From: Conus ventricosus
Lineage: Eukaryota > Mollusca > Gastropoda > Neogastropoda > Conidae
DNA: 64,000 bases
NCBI GenBank assembly: GCA_018398815.1
Contig: CM031603.1
Span: 36,236 to 100,235 of the forward strand
Reading direction: 5' to 3'
Both the position numbers and the translations under genes were made by a program. The notes below the pieces were generated by a model. That model was given only the letters and a program-made list of their open reading frames with translations. It was not told the origin of the DNA and made no database searches. Position 1 is the first letter of the stretch, and the number at the start of each line of letters is the position of its first letter. Positions 1 through 11,459 of the stretch are shown here, one piece after another.

Positions 1-515
1 TGTATTGGGTGTGTGTGTTGGTATGTATGTGTGCGTTTTATTGGTATGTATGTATGTGTGTGTTTTGTATGGTGTTTTGCTTTTGTATTTGGGGATGTAT
101 TTTGTGTTTTGTATTGGTATGTATGTGTGTGTGTATTGGTAAGTAAAGTATGTGTTTGTATTGGTAAAGTATGTAATTTGTGTGGGTGGGGTTTTTTGTA
201 TGGGTGTGTGGGGGACTGTTTAAGTCCCGTCAAAATCAAAAAAATTTTCTTTATTGAAAAGGGTTTAAAAAAATAAGCTTTGCAGCTTTTTTTTATCCCG
301 CCCTGTATTGGTATGTGTGTGTGTTTTGTGGGGTGTGTGTGTGTGTGTGTGTGTTTTGTGTGTGTCGTGTGTGTGTGTGTGTGTGCGCGTGCGCACGCGT
401 GTGTAGGTGTGTGTTGTGTGTTTGGGCATTTCCTTTCGTTTGTGTTGTTGCCCTGCATGCGAGGTTTTTGCTTTCATTGGTGGGTGTGTGCGTACATGCA
501 TGCATATGTTTTTTA
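1..515. repeat. TG-rich microsatellite / short-motif tract, copy 1
   Basis: The tract consists of TG dinucleotides mixed with a TATTGGTATGTATGTGTG motif, broken near 216-300 by an AT-rich segment. It is the counterpart of 38036-38580. The open frames it produces are Cys/Val-rich on plus and His/Thr-rich on minus, as expected from dinucleotide repeats, so none is annotated. Confidence 0.9.
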
Positions 516-631
516 AATTTCTTTTTATACTGGTTTCCCAAGGCCCTTAGCTTTCTTGTGGCAAAGGGCATGGGCAAATACACCAAAATGCCAATGACCT
601 GGTTCACCACTAATACAACTTTTTCTTGTCG

Positions 632-1296
632 TTCAGGATATGAATGACCAAAAGCCCTGTCTTCTACTTATCATTCAGGATGATATGACTGGCTGACAGC
701 CATGTCTTCTACTTATCATTCAGGATTTTGACTGGCTGACAGCCATGCCTTCTACTTATCATTCAGGATATGACTGGCTGACAGCCATGCCTTCTAAATT
801 ATCATTCAGGATGATATGACTGGCTGACAGCCATGTCTTCTACTTATCATTCGGATATATGACTGGCTGACAGCCATGTCTTCTACTTATCATTCAGGAT
901 GATATGATGGCTGACAGCCCTGTCTTCTACTTATCATTCAGGATATGACTGGCTGACAGCCATGTTTTTACTTATCATCAGGATGATATGACTGGCTGAC
1001 AGCCATGTCTTCTACTTATATATTCAGGATGATATGACTGGCTGACAGCCATGTCTTCTACTTATCATTCAGGATGATATGACTTACCAACAGCCATGTC
1101 TTCTACTTTATCATTTCAAGGATGATATGACTGGCTGACAGCCATGTCTTCTACTTATCCATTCGGATGATATGACTGACCCAAAGCCATGTCTTCTATT
1201 ATCATTCAGGATGATATGACTGGCTGACAGCCATGTCTTCTACTTACCATTCAGGATGATATGACTGGCTGACAGCCATGTCTTCTCTTTTTTTTT
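632..1296. repeat. 45-bp minisatellite (copy 1), about 15 units
   Basis: The consensus unit reads approximately CTTATCATTCAGGATGATAT then GACTGGCTGACAGCCATGTC and TTCTA. Some units lack the GATGAT step and are 3-6 bases shorter. The same array is longer in the partner block (38690-39650). Confidence 0.95.
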
Positions 1297-2459
1297 AAAA
1301 AGGGATATGACTGGGGGACGCCATGTCTTCTATTCCCAAATTCGGGGGAGGTTTTGGGCCCGGGCGGGACACCCCATGTTTTTACTTATCATTCGGGAAA
1401 GTTTGATGGCTGCCAAAAAACAAGTGACCGGCGGGCCCCTGGTAAGCGGGGTGATTTCGGGTTTCTTAGCTCTCCCCTTTTTCAAGAAACCCCCTTTCAG
1501 TGCTGTTGACCTTGCCCCAATCAACATAAAAAATCATTTTGCACAAATTTCTTTGTTTAAAAAAAAATTTTATATTTTTTTTTTAATTTTTTTGGGTGGG
1601 GGAAAAAACATTTTGGTATGGGAGGAGGTGGGGAGTTTGCAAATCAATGTGTGATTTCCCCAAAAACACCCAACACCCGGTTCCAATCTCAGTTTCGGCA
1701 GGGGGGGGATTTTTCACTTTCCCAGGTGACAAATTTGATTTTTCCCCCCAGTACAGCTTTTCTTTTTGGTATCAATGAAAAGGGCAGTGCGTTTTCCCCA
1801 ATCTGATTCATAAAAACTGGTTTCGGGGTTATAAAAATTGGACTCGCCTCTTCCCCGGGACGGCTCTTCCCTGGATTTTCCTGACTGGGAACGTTTCTTA
1901 AAACCCAGTTCAATTTCCCGAAAATTTGTTTTCCCTTTTAATCTTTGTTGCGAAATTGGGGGAGAATTTTTCTTTCTCCCCAAAGCATTTAAAAATTCTT
2001 ACTGTTGAAAATAGGGCCGGCCCCAACGAATTTCCAAGCCCCATTTTAAGGGGGGTTAAACCCAAAAATTTTGAAAGTTTGGGACTTGTCGGGGAAATTT
2101 CAATCCATGTCTGACCACTGAGAGAAAAAAACATCTATCACATACATTTACCCAACATTTTTCCCAACGATTTACCCCCGGGATCTAAAGGGACTGACTT
2201 GGGGGATTCCTAAACCGCCAAAAATTTCCAACGGGGGGGAACAACCCCCATGAAAGGTTTTGCCCCCAAATTCATTACCAAGCTCAACAGTCTGCTGTTT
2301 CTGCCCCCAAATTCTTCTTGCTAACCCCGTCTGCTGTTTTCCACCAATTCATTCCCAAAGTAAAAGGGTCTGCTGTTTCTGCACCAATTTTTTTCCCAAG
2401 CTTTTTCTGCCCCCCAATTCCTCTCCCCAAGCTAAAAACTTTTTGTGTTCAAGGGGAAA
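1297..2459. other. Single-copy spacer, no gene seen (copy 1)
   Basis: This segment aligns with 39651-40557 (for example the CAATCAACAT stretch near 1517 and 39748) but is much richer in runs of C, G, A and T. I see no exon, RNA gene or element ends in it. Short open frames in both strands do not agree between the two copies. Confidence 0.7.
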
Positions 2460-2695
2460 GGATCTACTGGGGTTTGGGGGGGGGGGGGGGGGGGGGAAGA
2501 GCCCAAAGTGCACACACTAAGGGTTTTTAAAGGGCCCATGAAAGGGTGGGGGACTTTGGGGGGGGTTTGGGGGGGAAGGGGGGGGTTTTAGGGGTTAAGC
2601 TGTACATTATTTTGGCATAAATGGGGGGGTTTTTATTTGGAGGGTTGGGGGGGGGGGGTGGGGGGGGGGGATTGGGGGGGGGGGTTTCAAGTTGC
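2460..2695. repeat. G-rich ~80-bp minisatellite, short version (copy 1)
   Basis: About two degenerate units contain the TAAGCTGTACATTATTTGGC and CATAAATGG motifs embedded in long G runs. The partner copy at 40558-41440 has about eleven units. Several G runs here may be inflated by sequencing error. Confidence 0.75.
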
Positions 2696-2699
2696 CACT

Positions 2700-3060
2700 G
2701 CCCAAAGCCCCCTTGGCAAAAGGGGGTTAGGTCGCAGACCCCCGGGGTGGGGGTGGGGTTCGAATCCATCAGAGTCATGTGGGTTTTTTCTGCCCCGGCC
2801 GGGCTTAAACCAGAGGTTTAGTTTGCGCCCGACTCAGTTGGGAAGACTGGGACCCCCCCCCCCCCCGTCGAGGGTTTTATCCACTTAATGGGATGCGGTT
2901 TTTTTGAGAGTGTTTCTCAAATTTCCTGACCAACAAATTTAGGTGCCTGTATCTTCGGGCTGGGTTTACGCCGGGGTTATTTTGAAAGGAAGCTAGAGTA
3001 CAGCCCTGTCTGGGGTCTCGACCGGAAAAGGAAACCGTGCATCATCTTAAAATCCCCATT
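2700..3060 (+). mobile_element. tRNA-derived SINE-like element (copy 1)
   Basis: A pol III B-box-like motif GGTTCGAATCC is at 2757-2767, about 50 bases after a degenerate A-box region. The downstream body (CCACTTAATG, GTGCCTGTATCTTCGGGCTG) aligns with the copy at 41490-41840. The 3' boundary is not clear. It could instead be a short tRNA-like piece of a longer retroposon ending at the poly(A) near 3559-3587. Confidence 0.55.
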
Positions 3061-3558
3061 TTAAGATTCCCTTTTTAAAAGAAGATGCCCCCCCCCTCTG
3101 TGGCCCTTTATGCCTGCTTCAGGGGGGACCTTTAAAATTTTTTGTCCCCCCCCCGTCTGTGGCCTTGGGGTTTGGGTTGTCGGGGTCACCGGTTTTGGGG
3201 GGGTAAAGGGGGCTGTGTTGGACGGAGGGGTGGCGCCCTCCCGGGGGGAGGGTCACTCACGGGCTCTGCGTTAAGCCCCTTATTGTGTCAGTAGGGGGCA
3301 TCCTAGGTGGTTGTCCTGCGTATGTTTGTTTTGGAAAAGGCACAAATGAAAACCCCCCGAAGGGACTCGGCAGCCCGTTTTCGTGTCCCTCCGGGGGGGG
3401 TTTTCTCTTGAAGGGCTTGACATTGACCGCCCTGTTTATTGCCCGGTTTTCCGGGGGGGGGCGGCGGGGGCGAAAGGTTTGTGGTGTGGACGGCGTTTTC
3501 GGAATGAGCGGGTGGGAGCACTTCTTGAGGTGGCCCGCGAGGTTGAGACAAAATGCCC

Positions 3559-3590
<32 letters not shown>

Positions 3591-4597
3591 GGTTTCAGAC
3601 TGGGTGGCGTAGGACGGCCCGAAAAGCTGATTAAGGGTGGCCGCGTTTGGCCCGGGCCCATGGGCGCCTTTGGGGGGGGGGGGGTCCGGCCCAAACTTTA
3701 GGAGTTGGTTTTTCTATTCGTGCTCCATGTTCACCTGGATCGCTGGCAGGGGAGGCCACTGTCGGTTTGGGGGGGCCCTGGCCTCTGTGGCTGACACCCT
3801 TTCCCCGTGCTTCCCCCCGAGCCGTCAGCGTGTCAATGATGTTTTCAACTGCCATAAAAGAGGACGCTGGATTTGTCAGTGTTAATTTCAGCACCATAAT
3901 CATCATCAACATTATATAATAACAATAACAAAAATACAATTATTGTTCTCACTATCATTATCTTCATCATCATTTCTACATGAATTGCTCTTGCCATCGT
4001 CGTTGTTTTTTATCTTATGCTGCAATGAAAACCCAAAATAGTCCACCCCAATTCAGACGCAAGAAAGCGCAATAGAAAAGCAGTTAGTACAGGCAACACA
4101 CTACCAGCAGCAATAGTGAGAAAAAAGAAATCAGGACATGAAAAGTTGAAAATATTATTTCTTTCCTAAGTGCAAGTGAAAGAAAATAGAATGTCTAAGT
4201 ATAACTGTAATTGTGTAAATGAAAATCTACATACACACACCTTTCTCTGTATAGGTTACTATCTAAAAAACTCTCTGTATGTTACTATCTATAAACTGTG
4301 TAGGTCACTATACCATGAACATCTTCCTCTGTACAGGTCAATATCTATATCTATAGTCTCATAAGCCACTTGCTCTGCCTTGGTTCCCATTTATTACCAC
4401 AAAATCCAGCCCAAACTGACGACGGGCAAAACAGCTGACTGGGAAAAAGGAAAACATCTCTGAATCAGAGAAACAACATGACACACAGCCACCTGGGATT
4501 TCCCCTGACATGGAGATCTGTCAAAGGCAACAGGAGAAGCAAAGACAGACATAGGGGTTTGAGACAGAAGAGGGACACCAAGAGAGTCAAGTGGCGT
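3061..4597. other. Single-copy spacer with poly(A) tract (copy 1)
   Basis: This stretch aligns with 41841-43284. It contains a pure A tract at 3559-3587 that has a partner at 42305-42326, suggesting the end of an old retroposon on the plus strand. The remainder, including the AT-rich 3880-4380, shows no gene. Open frames of 80-145 codons at 3257-3701 are broken in the partner copy. Confidence 0.65.
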
Positions 4598-7500
4598 CAC
4601 TGAGGTCAACAAGGGAATCCAGAAGGCAGTCGCTGAGGTCAAAAAGGGAATCCAGAAGGCAGTCACTGAGGTCACAAGGGGAAACCAGAAGGGGAGTTTA
4701 CTGAGGTCAACAAGGGAATCCAGAAGGCAGTCACTGAGGTCAAAAGGGAATCCAGAAGGCAGTCACTGAGGTCAACAAGGAATCCAGAAGGCAGTCACTG
4801 AGGTCAACAAGGGAATCCAGAAGGCAGTCACTCAGGCCAACGAGGGAATCCAGAAGCAGTCATGAGGTCAAAAGGGAAATCCAGAAGGCAGTCATGGGGG
4901 TCAACAAGGAATCCAGAAGGCAGTCACTGAGGTCAACAAGGGAATCCAGAAGGCAGACAGTGAGGTCAACAAGGGAATCCAGAAGGGAGTCACTGAGGTC
5001 AACAAGGGAATCCAGAAGGCAGTCACTGAGGTCACAAGGGAATCCAAAAGGCAGTCACTGAGGCCAATGAGGGAATCCCGAAGGCAGTTACTGAGGTCAA
5101 CAAGGGAATCCAGAAGGCAGTCACTGAGGTCAACAAGGGAATCCAGAAGGCAGTCCCCTGAGGCCAAAACGGGAATCCAGAAGGCAGTCACTGAGGCCAA
5201 CAAGGGAATCCAGAAGGCAGTCACTAAGGCCAAAAAAGGAATCCCGAAGGGAGTCACTGAGGTCAACGAGGCAATCCAGAAGGCAGTCACTGAGGTCAAC
5301 AAGAGAAACCAGAAGGCAGTCACTGAGGCCAACGAGGGAATCCAGAAGGCAGTCACTGGGTCAACAAGAGAATCCAGAAGGCAGTCACTGAGGCCAACGA
5401 TGGGAATCCAGAAGGCAGTCACTGAGGTCAACGAGGGAATCCAGAAGGCAGTCACTGAGGTCAAAAAAGGGAATCCAGAAGGCAGTCACTGAGGTCAACA
5501 AGAGAATCCAGAAGGCAGTCACTGAGGCCATCGAGGGAATCCAGAAGGGGAGTCACTGAGGCCAACAAGGGAATCAAGAAGGCAGTTACTGAGGCCAACG
5601 AGGGAATCCAGAAGGCAGTCACTGAGGCCAATGAGGGAATCCAGAAGGCAGTTACTGAGGTCAACAAGGAATCCAGAAGGCAGTCATTGAGGCCAACGAG
5701 GGAAACCAGAAGCAGTCACTGAGGCCAACGGGGAATCCAGAGGCAGTCACTGAGGCCAACCCGGGAATCCCGAAGGCAGTCACTGAGGCCAACGAGGGAA
5801 TCCAGAAGGCAGTCACTGAGGTCAACAAGAAAATTTAGAAGGCAGTCACTGAGGTCAACAAGGGAATCAGAAGGCAGTCAATGAGGCCAACGGGAATCCA
5901 GAAGGCAGTCACTGAGGCCAAGAAGGGAATCCAGAAGGCAGTCACTGAGGTCAATAGGGAATCCAGAAGGCAGTCACTGGGTCAACAGGGAATCCAGAAG
6001 GCAGTCCTGAGGTCAACGAGGGAATCCAGAAGGCAGTCACTGAGGTCAACAAGGGAATCCCGAAGGCAGTCACTGAGGTCAACAAGGGGAAACCAGAAGG
6101 CAGTCAGTGAGGTCAACAAGGGAATCCAGAAGGCAGTCACTGAGGCCAACGAGGGAATCCAGAAGTCCCGTCATTGAGGCCACGGAGGGAATCCAGAAGG
6201 CAGTCACTGAGGCCAACAAGGGAATCAGAAGCAGTCACTGAGGCCAACAAGGGAATCCAGAAGGCGTCACTGAGGTCAACAAGGGATCCAAAAAGGCAGT
6301 CACTGAGGTCAACAAGGGAATCCAGAAGGCAGTCACTGAGGCCAACAAGGGAATCCAGAAGGCAGTCACTGAGGCCAACGAGGGAATCCAGAAGGCAGTC
6401 AGTGAGGTGAACAAGGGGAAACCAGAAAGCAGTCACTGAGGCAACAAAGGAATCCAGAAGGCAGTCACTGAGACAAGCAATGGAATCCAGAAAGGGAGTC
6501 ACTGAGGGTCAACAAAGGAATCCAGTCACTGAGGTCAACAAGGGAATCAGAGGCAGTCAGTGAGATCAACAAAGGAATCCAGAAGGCAGTCACTGAGGGT
6601 CTACAAGGGAATCCAGAAGGCAGTCACTGAGATCAACAAAGGAATCCAGAAGGGAGTCACTGAGGTCAACAAGGAATCCAGAAGGCAGAGGTCAACAAGG
6701 GAATCCAGGGAAAGGGAGTCACTGAGGCGAACAAGGGAATCCAGAAGGCAGTTACTGAGGCCAACAAGGGAAACCAGGGAAAGGCGTCACTGAGGCCAAC
6801 AAGGGAATCCAAAAGGCAGTCACTGGGTCAACAAGGGAATCCAGAAGGCAGTCACTGAGGTCAACAAGGGAATCCAGAAGGCAGTCACTGAGGCCAACAA
6901 GGGAAATCCAGAAGGCAGTCACTGAGGCCAAAGGGAATCCAGAAGGCAGTCACTGAGGTCAACAAGGGAATCCAGAAGGCAGTCATGAGGTCAACAAGAG
7001 AATCCAGAAGGCGTCACTGAGGCCAACAAGGGAATCCAGAAGGCAGTCACTGAGGTTTAACAAAGGAATCCAGTTACTGAGGTCAACAAGGGAATCCAGA
7101 GGCAGTCAGTGAGATCAACAAAGGAATCCAGAAGGCAGTCACTGAGGCCAACAAGGGAAACCAGAAGGCAGTCAGTGAGATCAACAAAGGAATCCAGAAG
7201 GCAGTCACTGAGGTCAAAAAAGGGGAAAACCAGAAGGTAGTCAGAGGTCAACAAGGGAAAACCAGAAGGCAGTCCTGAGGCAAAAAAGGGAATCCAGAAG
7301 GCAGTTACTGAGGCCAAAAAGGGAAAACCAGAAAGGCAGTCACTGAGGCCAACAAGGGAATCCAAAAGGCGTCACTGAGGGCAACAAGGGAATAGAAGGC
7401 AGTCACTGAGGTCAACAAGGGAATCCAGAAGGCAGTCACTGAGGCCAACAAGGGAATCCAGAAGGCAGTCACTGAGGTCAACAGGGAAACCAGAAGGCAG

Positions 7501-7705
7501 TCACTGAGGCCAACAAGGGAATCCAGAAGGCAGTCACTGAGGCCACAAGGGAATCCAGTCACTGACGCCAACAAGGGAAACCGAAGGCAGTCACTGAGGG
7601 CAAAAGGGAATCCAGAAGGCAGTCACTGAGGTCACAAGGGAATCCCGACACTGAGGCCCAAAAAGGGGGAATCCAGAAGGCAGTCACTGAGGCCAACAAA
7701 AGGTG
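4598..7705. repeat. 33-bp minisatellite (copy 1), ~90 units
   Basis: The unit is approximately GTCAACAAGGGAATCCAGAA followed by GGCAGTCACTGAG, with GTC/GCC alternation at the start. Because 33 is a multiple of three, frames stay open for long stretches (such as 4901-5464 minus and 5067-5492 plus) and encode an 11-residue repeat. Indels break every frame often. The partner array at 43285-44095 is only about 0.8 kb and heavily eroded. Confidence 0.96.
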
Positions 7706-7914
7706 GTGAACTACTGGGAAAGTGCACCCCAAAGAACTCTCAGCTGGACTGGAATGTGACTTACAACCTGTGTTTGAATCAGATTTTTCTTCAGATTTGC
7801 ATATGACCTCCTACCCCTGAGAGTGCATCATATCTGAGCAAGCACACAGCATCACATGCCCTGAGCTCTTGCAAAGCGGGTAAACCAGGGAATGAACCAC
7901 AAAGGATTAACCAG

Positions 7915-8700
7915 AGCTTGAAGTCTCACACAGAGAAATTTAAAACACAAAGGAAATGACCCAGAGCTTGAAGTCGTCACACAGAGAATTAACACACAAA
8001 GGACTGACCCCGAGCTTGAAGTTTATCACCCAGGGAATGGACACCCCAAAGGATAACCCAGAGCTTGAAGTCGTCACACAGAGAATTAACACACAAAGGA
8101 CTGACCAGAGCTTGAAGTCATCACCCAGGGAATGAACACACAAAGGATTAACCCAGAGCTTGAAGCGTCACACAGAGAATTAACACACAAAGGACTGACC
8201 CAGAGCTTGAAGTCGTCACAAGAGAATTAACACACAAAGGATGACCAGAGCTTGAAGTCGTCACACAGAGAATTAACACACAAAGGACTAACCCCGAGCT
8301 TGAAGTCATCACACAGAGAATGAAACACAAAGGACTGACCCAGAGCTTGAAGTCATCACACAGAGAATTAACACACAAAGGACTGACCCCGAGTTGAAGT
8401 CGTCACACAGAGAATTAACACACAAAGGACTGACCAGAGCTTGAAGTCGTCACACAGAGAATTAACACAGAAAGGACTAACCCGAGCTTAATTCATCACA
8501 CAGAGAATTAACACACAAAGGACTGACCCAGAGCTTAAATTTATCACACAGAGAATTAACACACAAAGGACTGACCCCGAGCTTAATTCATCACACAGAG
8601 AATTAACACCCCAAAGGAAATGACCCCGAGCTTAATTCATCCACAGGGAATGAACACACAAAGGACTGACCCAGAGCTTAATTCATCACACAGGGAAATG
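7915..8700. repeat. ~48-bp minisatellite (copy 1), ~16 units
   Basis: The unit contains ACACAAAGGACTGACCCAGA, GCTTGAAGTCGTCACACAGA and GAATTAAC. The partner array is at 44285-44850. The ~210-base single-copy stretch before it (7706-7914) aligns well with 44096-44284. Confidence 0.95.
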
Positions 8701-9159
8701 AACAACCAGAGGAGACACCAGGCGCAGGAGGCCCCATACCATGACTTGGTGCACCTGCGACTGCACACTAGGGGCGCCAGGTTCCCTGGCAGGGTGGGGA
8801 AAGGGAGGGAAACACCGCCCAGAGATCATCAGGCGGAGTGGCTGGAGACCAATCACAGCGCTCCACTCCAGCTTCTTGAAAATAACGATTCTCAGTGAAC
8901 TCACTGTGCCAAACGAAAGCAGGCAGAAGCAGCTCACATCCACAAGACTGCGATCTATGCCAGTCCAGGGGCGCCTGAGAGAGGTCTGGCTTCCAGGCCC
9001 CAGTCCCTGCCCAGAGGGGTTTGGAGCAAAGGGGGGATTTGCGGGCCCTCTTCGCCTTTGACCTCATGGCACCCCGGGGGGGATTTCAGGTCAGAAGTGG
9101 CCAGGGCCCCCGAGGAAGGGCCCGAGGAAAGCTGCAAGGAATGTCCAGCTGGTTTGTGG
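8701..9159. other. Single-copy spacer (copy 1)
   Basis: It aligns with 44851-45275 (CATGACTTGGTGCACCTGCG near 8740 and 44880). Frames open in one copy are broken in the other, so no coding sequence is called. Confidence 0.7.
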
Positions 9160-9590
9160 TTAACTCTTTCCCTCCCAACCCGGGTTTCCCGGTTTGCAGA
9201 AACCTCCCCTTTCCTTTCCCTGCACCCCAAAAACCCGGGGCAGCAAAAAATTTCCCCCCTTTCCTTCTGCACCCTGGAAAATCGGTTCTTGGGGGTAGCG
9301 CTTTGAATTCACGCGAGTGCGTAATCGGCTCACGTCACGACCAGGTCGTCGCGCGGCATTTGTTTATGAAGGGAAAATGGATGCCAGGGGCCCCCTTTCA
9401 GAGTGGGACAGTGGGTCGCCGCTCTATTTTGGCCGGTTTGCTACTGCACACGGGGCCCAGTCCTTATTTTTAACCTTCTTTGTTTTTCTCTAAAAAATCC
9501 AGGAATAAAGGGGAAATACTCGTATTATAAGTTTTTAGGAAAAAGAGGAAAGTAATGGTTCGAAAAAAAGTGGAAATAAAAAGGTTTTAA
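9160..9590. mobile_element. MITE with TTAA ends, piggyBac-like, present only in copy 1
   Basis: The element begins TTAACTCTTTCCCTCCC and ends in TTTTAA; the second copy of the family at 35639-36278 shows inverted termini TAACTCTTTCATCCC and GGAATGAAAGAGTTAA. The TTAA at both ends resembles the target duplication of piggyBac-type elements. In the partner block the sequence runs straight through (about 45272-45290: GTCCAGCTGG then ATTGGTAAAGGAGGATG), which is an empty site. There is no coding capacity, so it would depend on a transposase elsewhere. Confidence 0.8.
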
Positions 9591-10184
9591 ATGGGAGGAT
9601 GTGTTAAGGGGTTTAAAATTTCCCCAACAGTCCCAGAGGGGGAAAGGGGTTTTTTGGGGCCAGACAAATCCGTCTCCAACCCGGTTTGGCATGAGGACCC
9701 CGTCCAGGGGCTGCGGGTTTCAAACCCCTGCAGTGTCACGTGTAAAAGGGGAAACAGGATCGCAGCACAGCTCCGGAATCATAAACTGGATGGGGCCCCT
9801 CCCCCCTTCAGTGTAATACGTTCAGTCCCCAAAAAAACACTTTCTGAAAGGGGTGGGTGGGGGGGAGGGGGGTTGGGGGGGGGGGTTTGGGGGAGGGGGG
9901 TTGGGGGGGGGGGGGGGCCTTTTTCTGTTTTTAAAAGGGCTTTGCTGTTTCCCGTTTTTTTCCCGAGTTTCTTCCTGCTCACTGTTGGGACTCTGTGAGA
10001 AGGAGGAGAGCTGACTGAAACCCTTTTTTAGGGTTTATGTTAGTATGTTGTGTACCCAAAGGTGAGAGAAACGCGGTTTAAATATGTCAAATTCACACCT
10101 TTTTTCACATTTAAGGGGTTCAAAAAAGAAAATCTTTGACACAGTTTTTACTGATGGGGACGCACAGCAGTCCCTTAAACGGTC
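9591..10184. other. Single-copy spacer with G runs (copy 1)
   Basis: It aligns with about 45285-45800. A tRNA B-box-like GGGTTTCAAACCCCTGC lies near 9714-9730, with GCAGTTCAAATCCCTGC in the partner near 45380-45400. A second, very decayed tRNA-related element is possible but not supported enough to call. The G runs at 9850-9917 are probably inflated. Confidence 0.5.
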
Positions 10185-11330
10185 CCGATATAGAAATCAC
10201 ACACCCTGACCTCTGAAAACTCCAAAATCACCATGGGCATCTAATTCAGAGTCACACCCATGACCCCTGAATCCACTCTCCTGAAAACTAATTTTGCGTC
10301 ACACACTTTGAACCTTTTTGGAAACCCCCATCACCAAAGGAAAATTACTTTCAAACAGTCAACACTGTGACCCCCTGAAATCCACTCACCCAAAACATTA
10401 CATACAAGCGTCACACACTGTGAAAATCTGGGAAATCCCATAAACCCGACATTAATCAGCAGTAAAAACACTGTGACCTTGAAATCCCCCAAACACCCAA
10501 GAAATTTACATTTCAGCGTCACACACTGTGGGCCTTTGAACGCCATTTCACCAAGACATTTACATAAACAGTCACACAACTGTGACCTCTGAACTCCCCC
10601 TCCCCATAAAATCTACCTACAGCGTCCAAAACTGTGACCCCTTTAAAAATCCACATCACCCAAAACATTAAAAATACAGCAGTCACACACTGTGACCTCT
10701 GAACCCCCACTCACCATGAATTACTTTCGCAGTCAAACACTGTGACCTCTGGAAAACCCCCATCACCATGACATCTTAAAAACGAGTCCCCACACTTGGG
10801 GACCTTGAACTCCACATACCAAGGGAAAACAAAATACAGCATACACACAAAGGGGACCTTAGAATCCACATCAACCAAGGGCTTTAATACAGCAGTCAAA
10901 AACTGTGACCTCTGAATCCAAAATCACCCAAAAACCCCCCCCCCCCCCCCTTTTACTTTCAGCAGTTTACACTACACTGTGACCTTGAAAATCCAAAATT
11001 TACCCAAGAAATTTTACAAAACAGCAGGGCACCCCGTGACCTTGAACTTTCCCTATACCCCGACATTTCATACAGCAGTCAACCAAAACTTTTTGACCCC
11101 TGAAATCCACATCAATGGGGTTACATACAGCAGTCCCACACACGGGGACCCTCTGAACTCCACCACCAAGACCCTTTTTTTACAGCCGTCACACACCTGT
11201 GACCCCCTGAAATCCCCCATCACCTTTAGTTTTACATGCAGCAGTCCACAAAACTGGGACCTTGAACTTTCCCCATCACCAAAGACTTTTCATACAGCAG
11301 TCACCCCACACTGTGACCCCTAAATCCACC
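10185..11330. repeat. ~50-bp minisatellite (copy 1)
   Basis: The unit contains CAGTCACACACTGTGACCTC, TGAACTCCACATCACCAAGA and CATCTACATACAG. The partner array is at 45800-46445. A C run at 10935-10950 is likely inflated. Confidence 0.93.
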
Positions 11331-11394
11331 GGGGGTCTGCCATGCCGGACACTGGCCGACCCCGGGTCTTCAGCAAAAAACTTTGGGCACTCAC

Positions 11395-11456
11395 CTCCTC
11401 TGGGGGCTCGCTGGTCAGCGTGACCAGGTCAGGTAGCGCGTACCATGATGACCCAA
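11395..11456 (-). pseudogene. SERINC: Duplicate SERINC exon (YLTWSAL block), out of order
   Basis: The minus strand reads TACCTGACCTGGTC, then GCTGACCAGCGAGCCCCCAG and AGGAG, immediately followed by a GTGAGT splice donor (minus, 11394-11389). With a one-base correction it gives the YLTW.ALTSEPPEE block that follows the QASV..LY segment of serine incorporators. It duplicates the exon at 46507-46575 but lies 3' of the last SERINC exon (17521-17944), so it cannot be spliced into that transcript in order. It is a duplicated remnant or part of an alternative-haplotype contig. The acceptor side is corrupted by G runs. Confidence 0.65.
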
Positions 11457-11459
11457 AAC

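Noticed and set aside
3257..3701. Overlapping 80-145-codon frames in copy 1
   Set aside because: They run through inflated G and A homopolymers and are not preserved in the partner sequence at 42000-42400.
4901..6793. Several 80-187-codon frames on both strands in the 33-bp array
   Set aside because: They encode an 11-residue repeat because the unit is a multiple of three. They exist on both strands at once and are absent from the eroded partner array.
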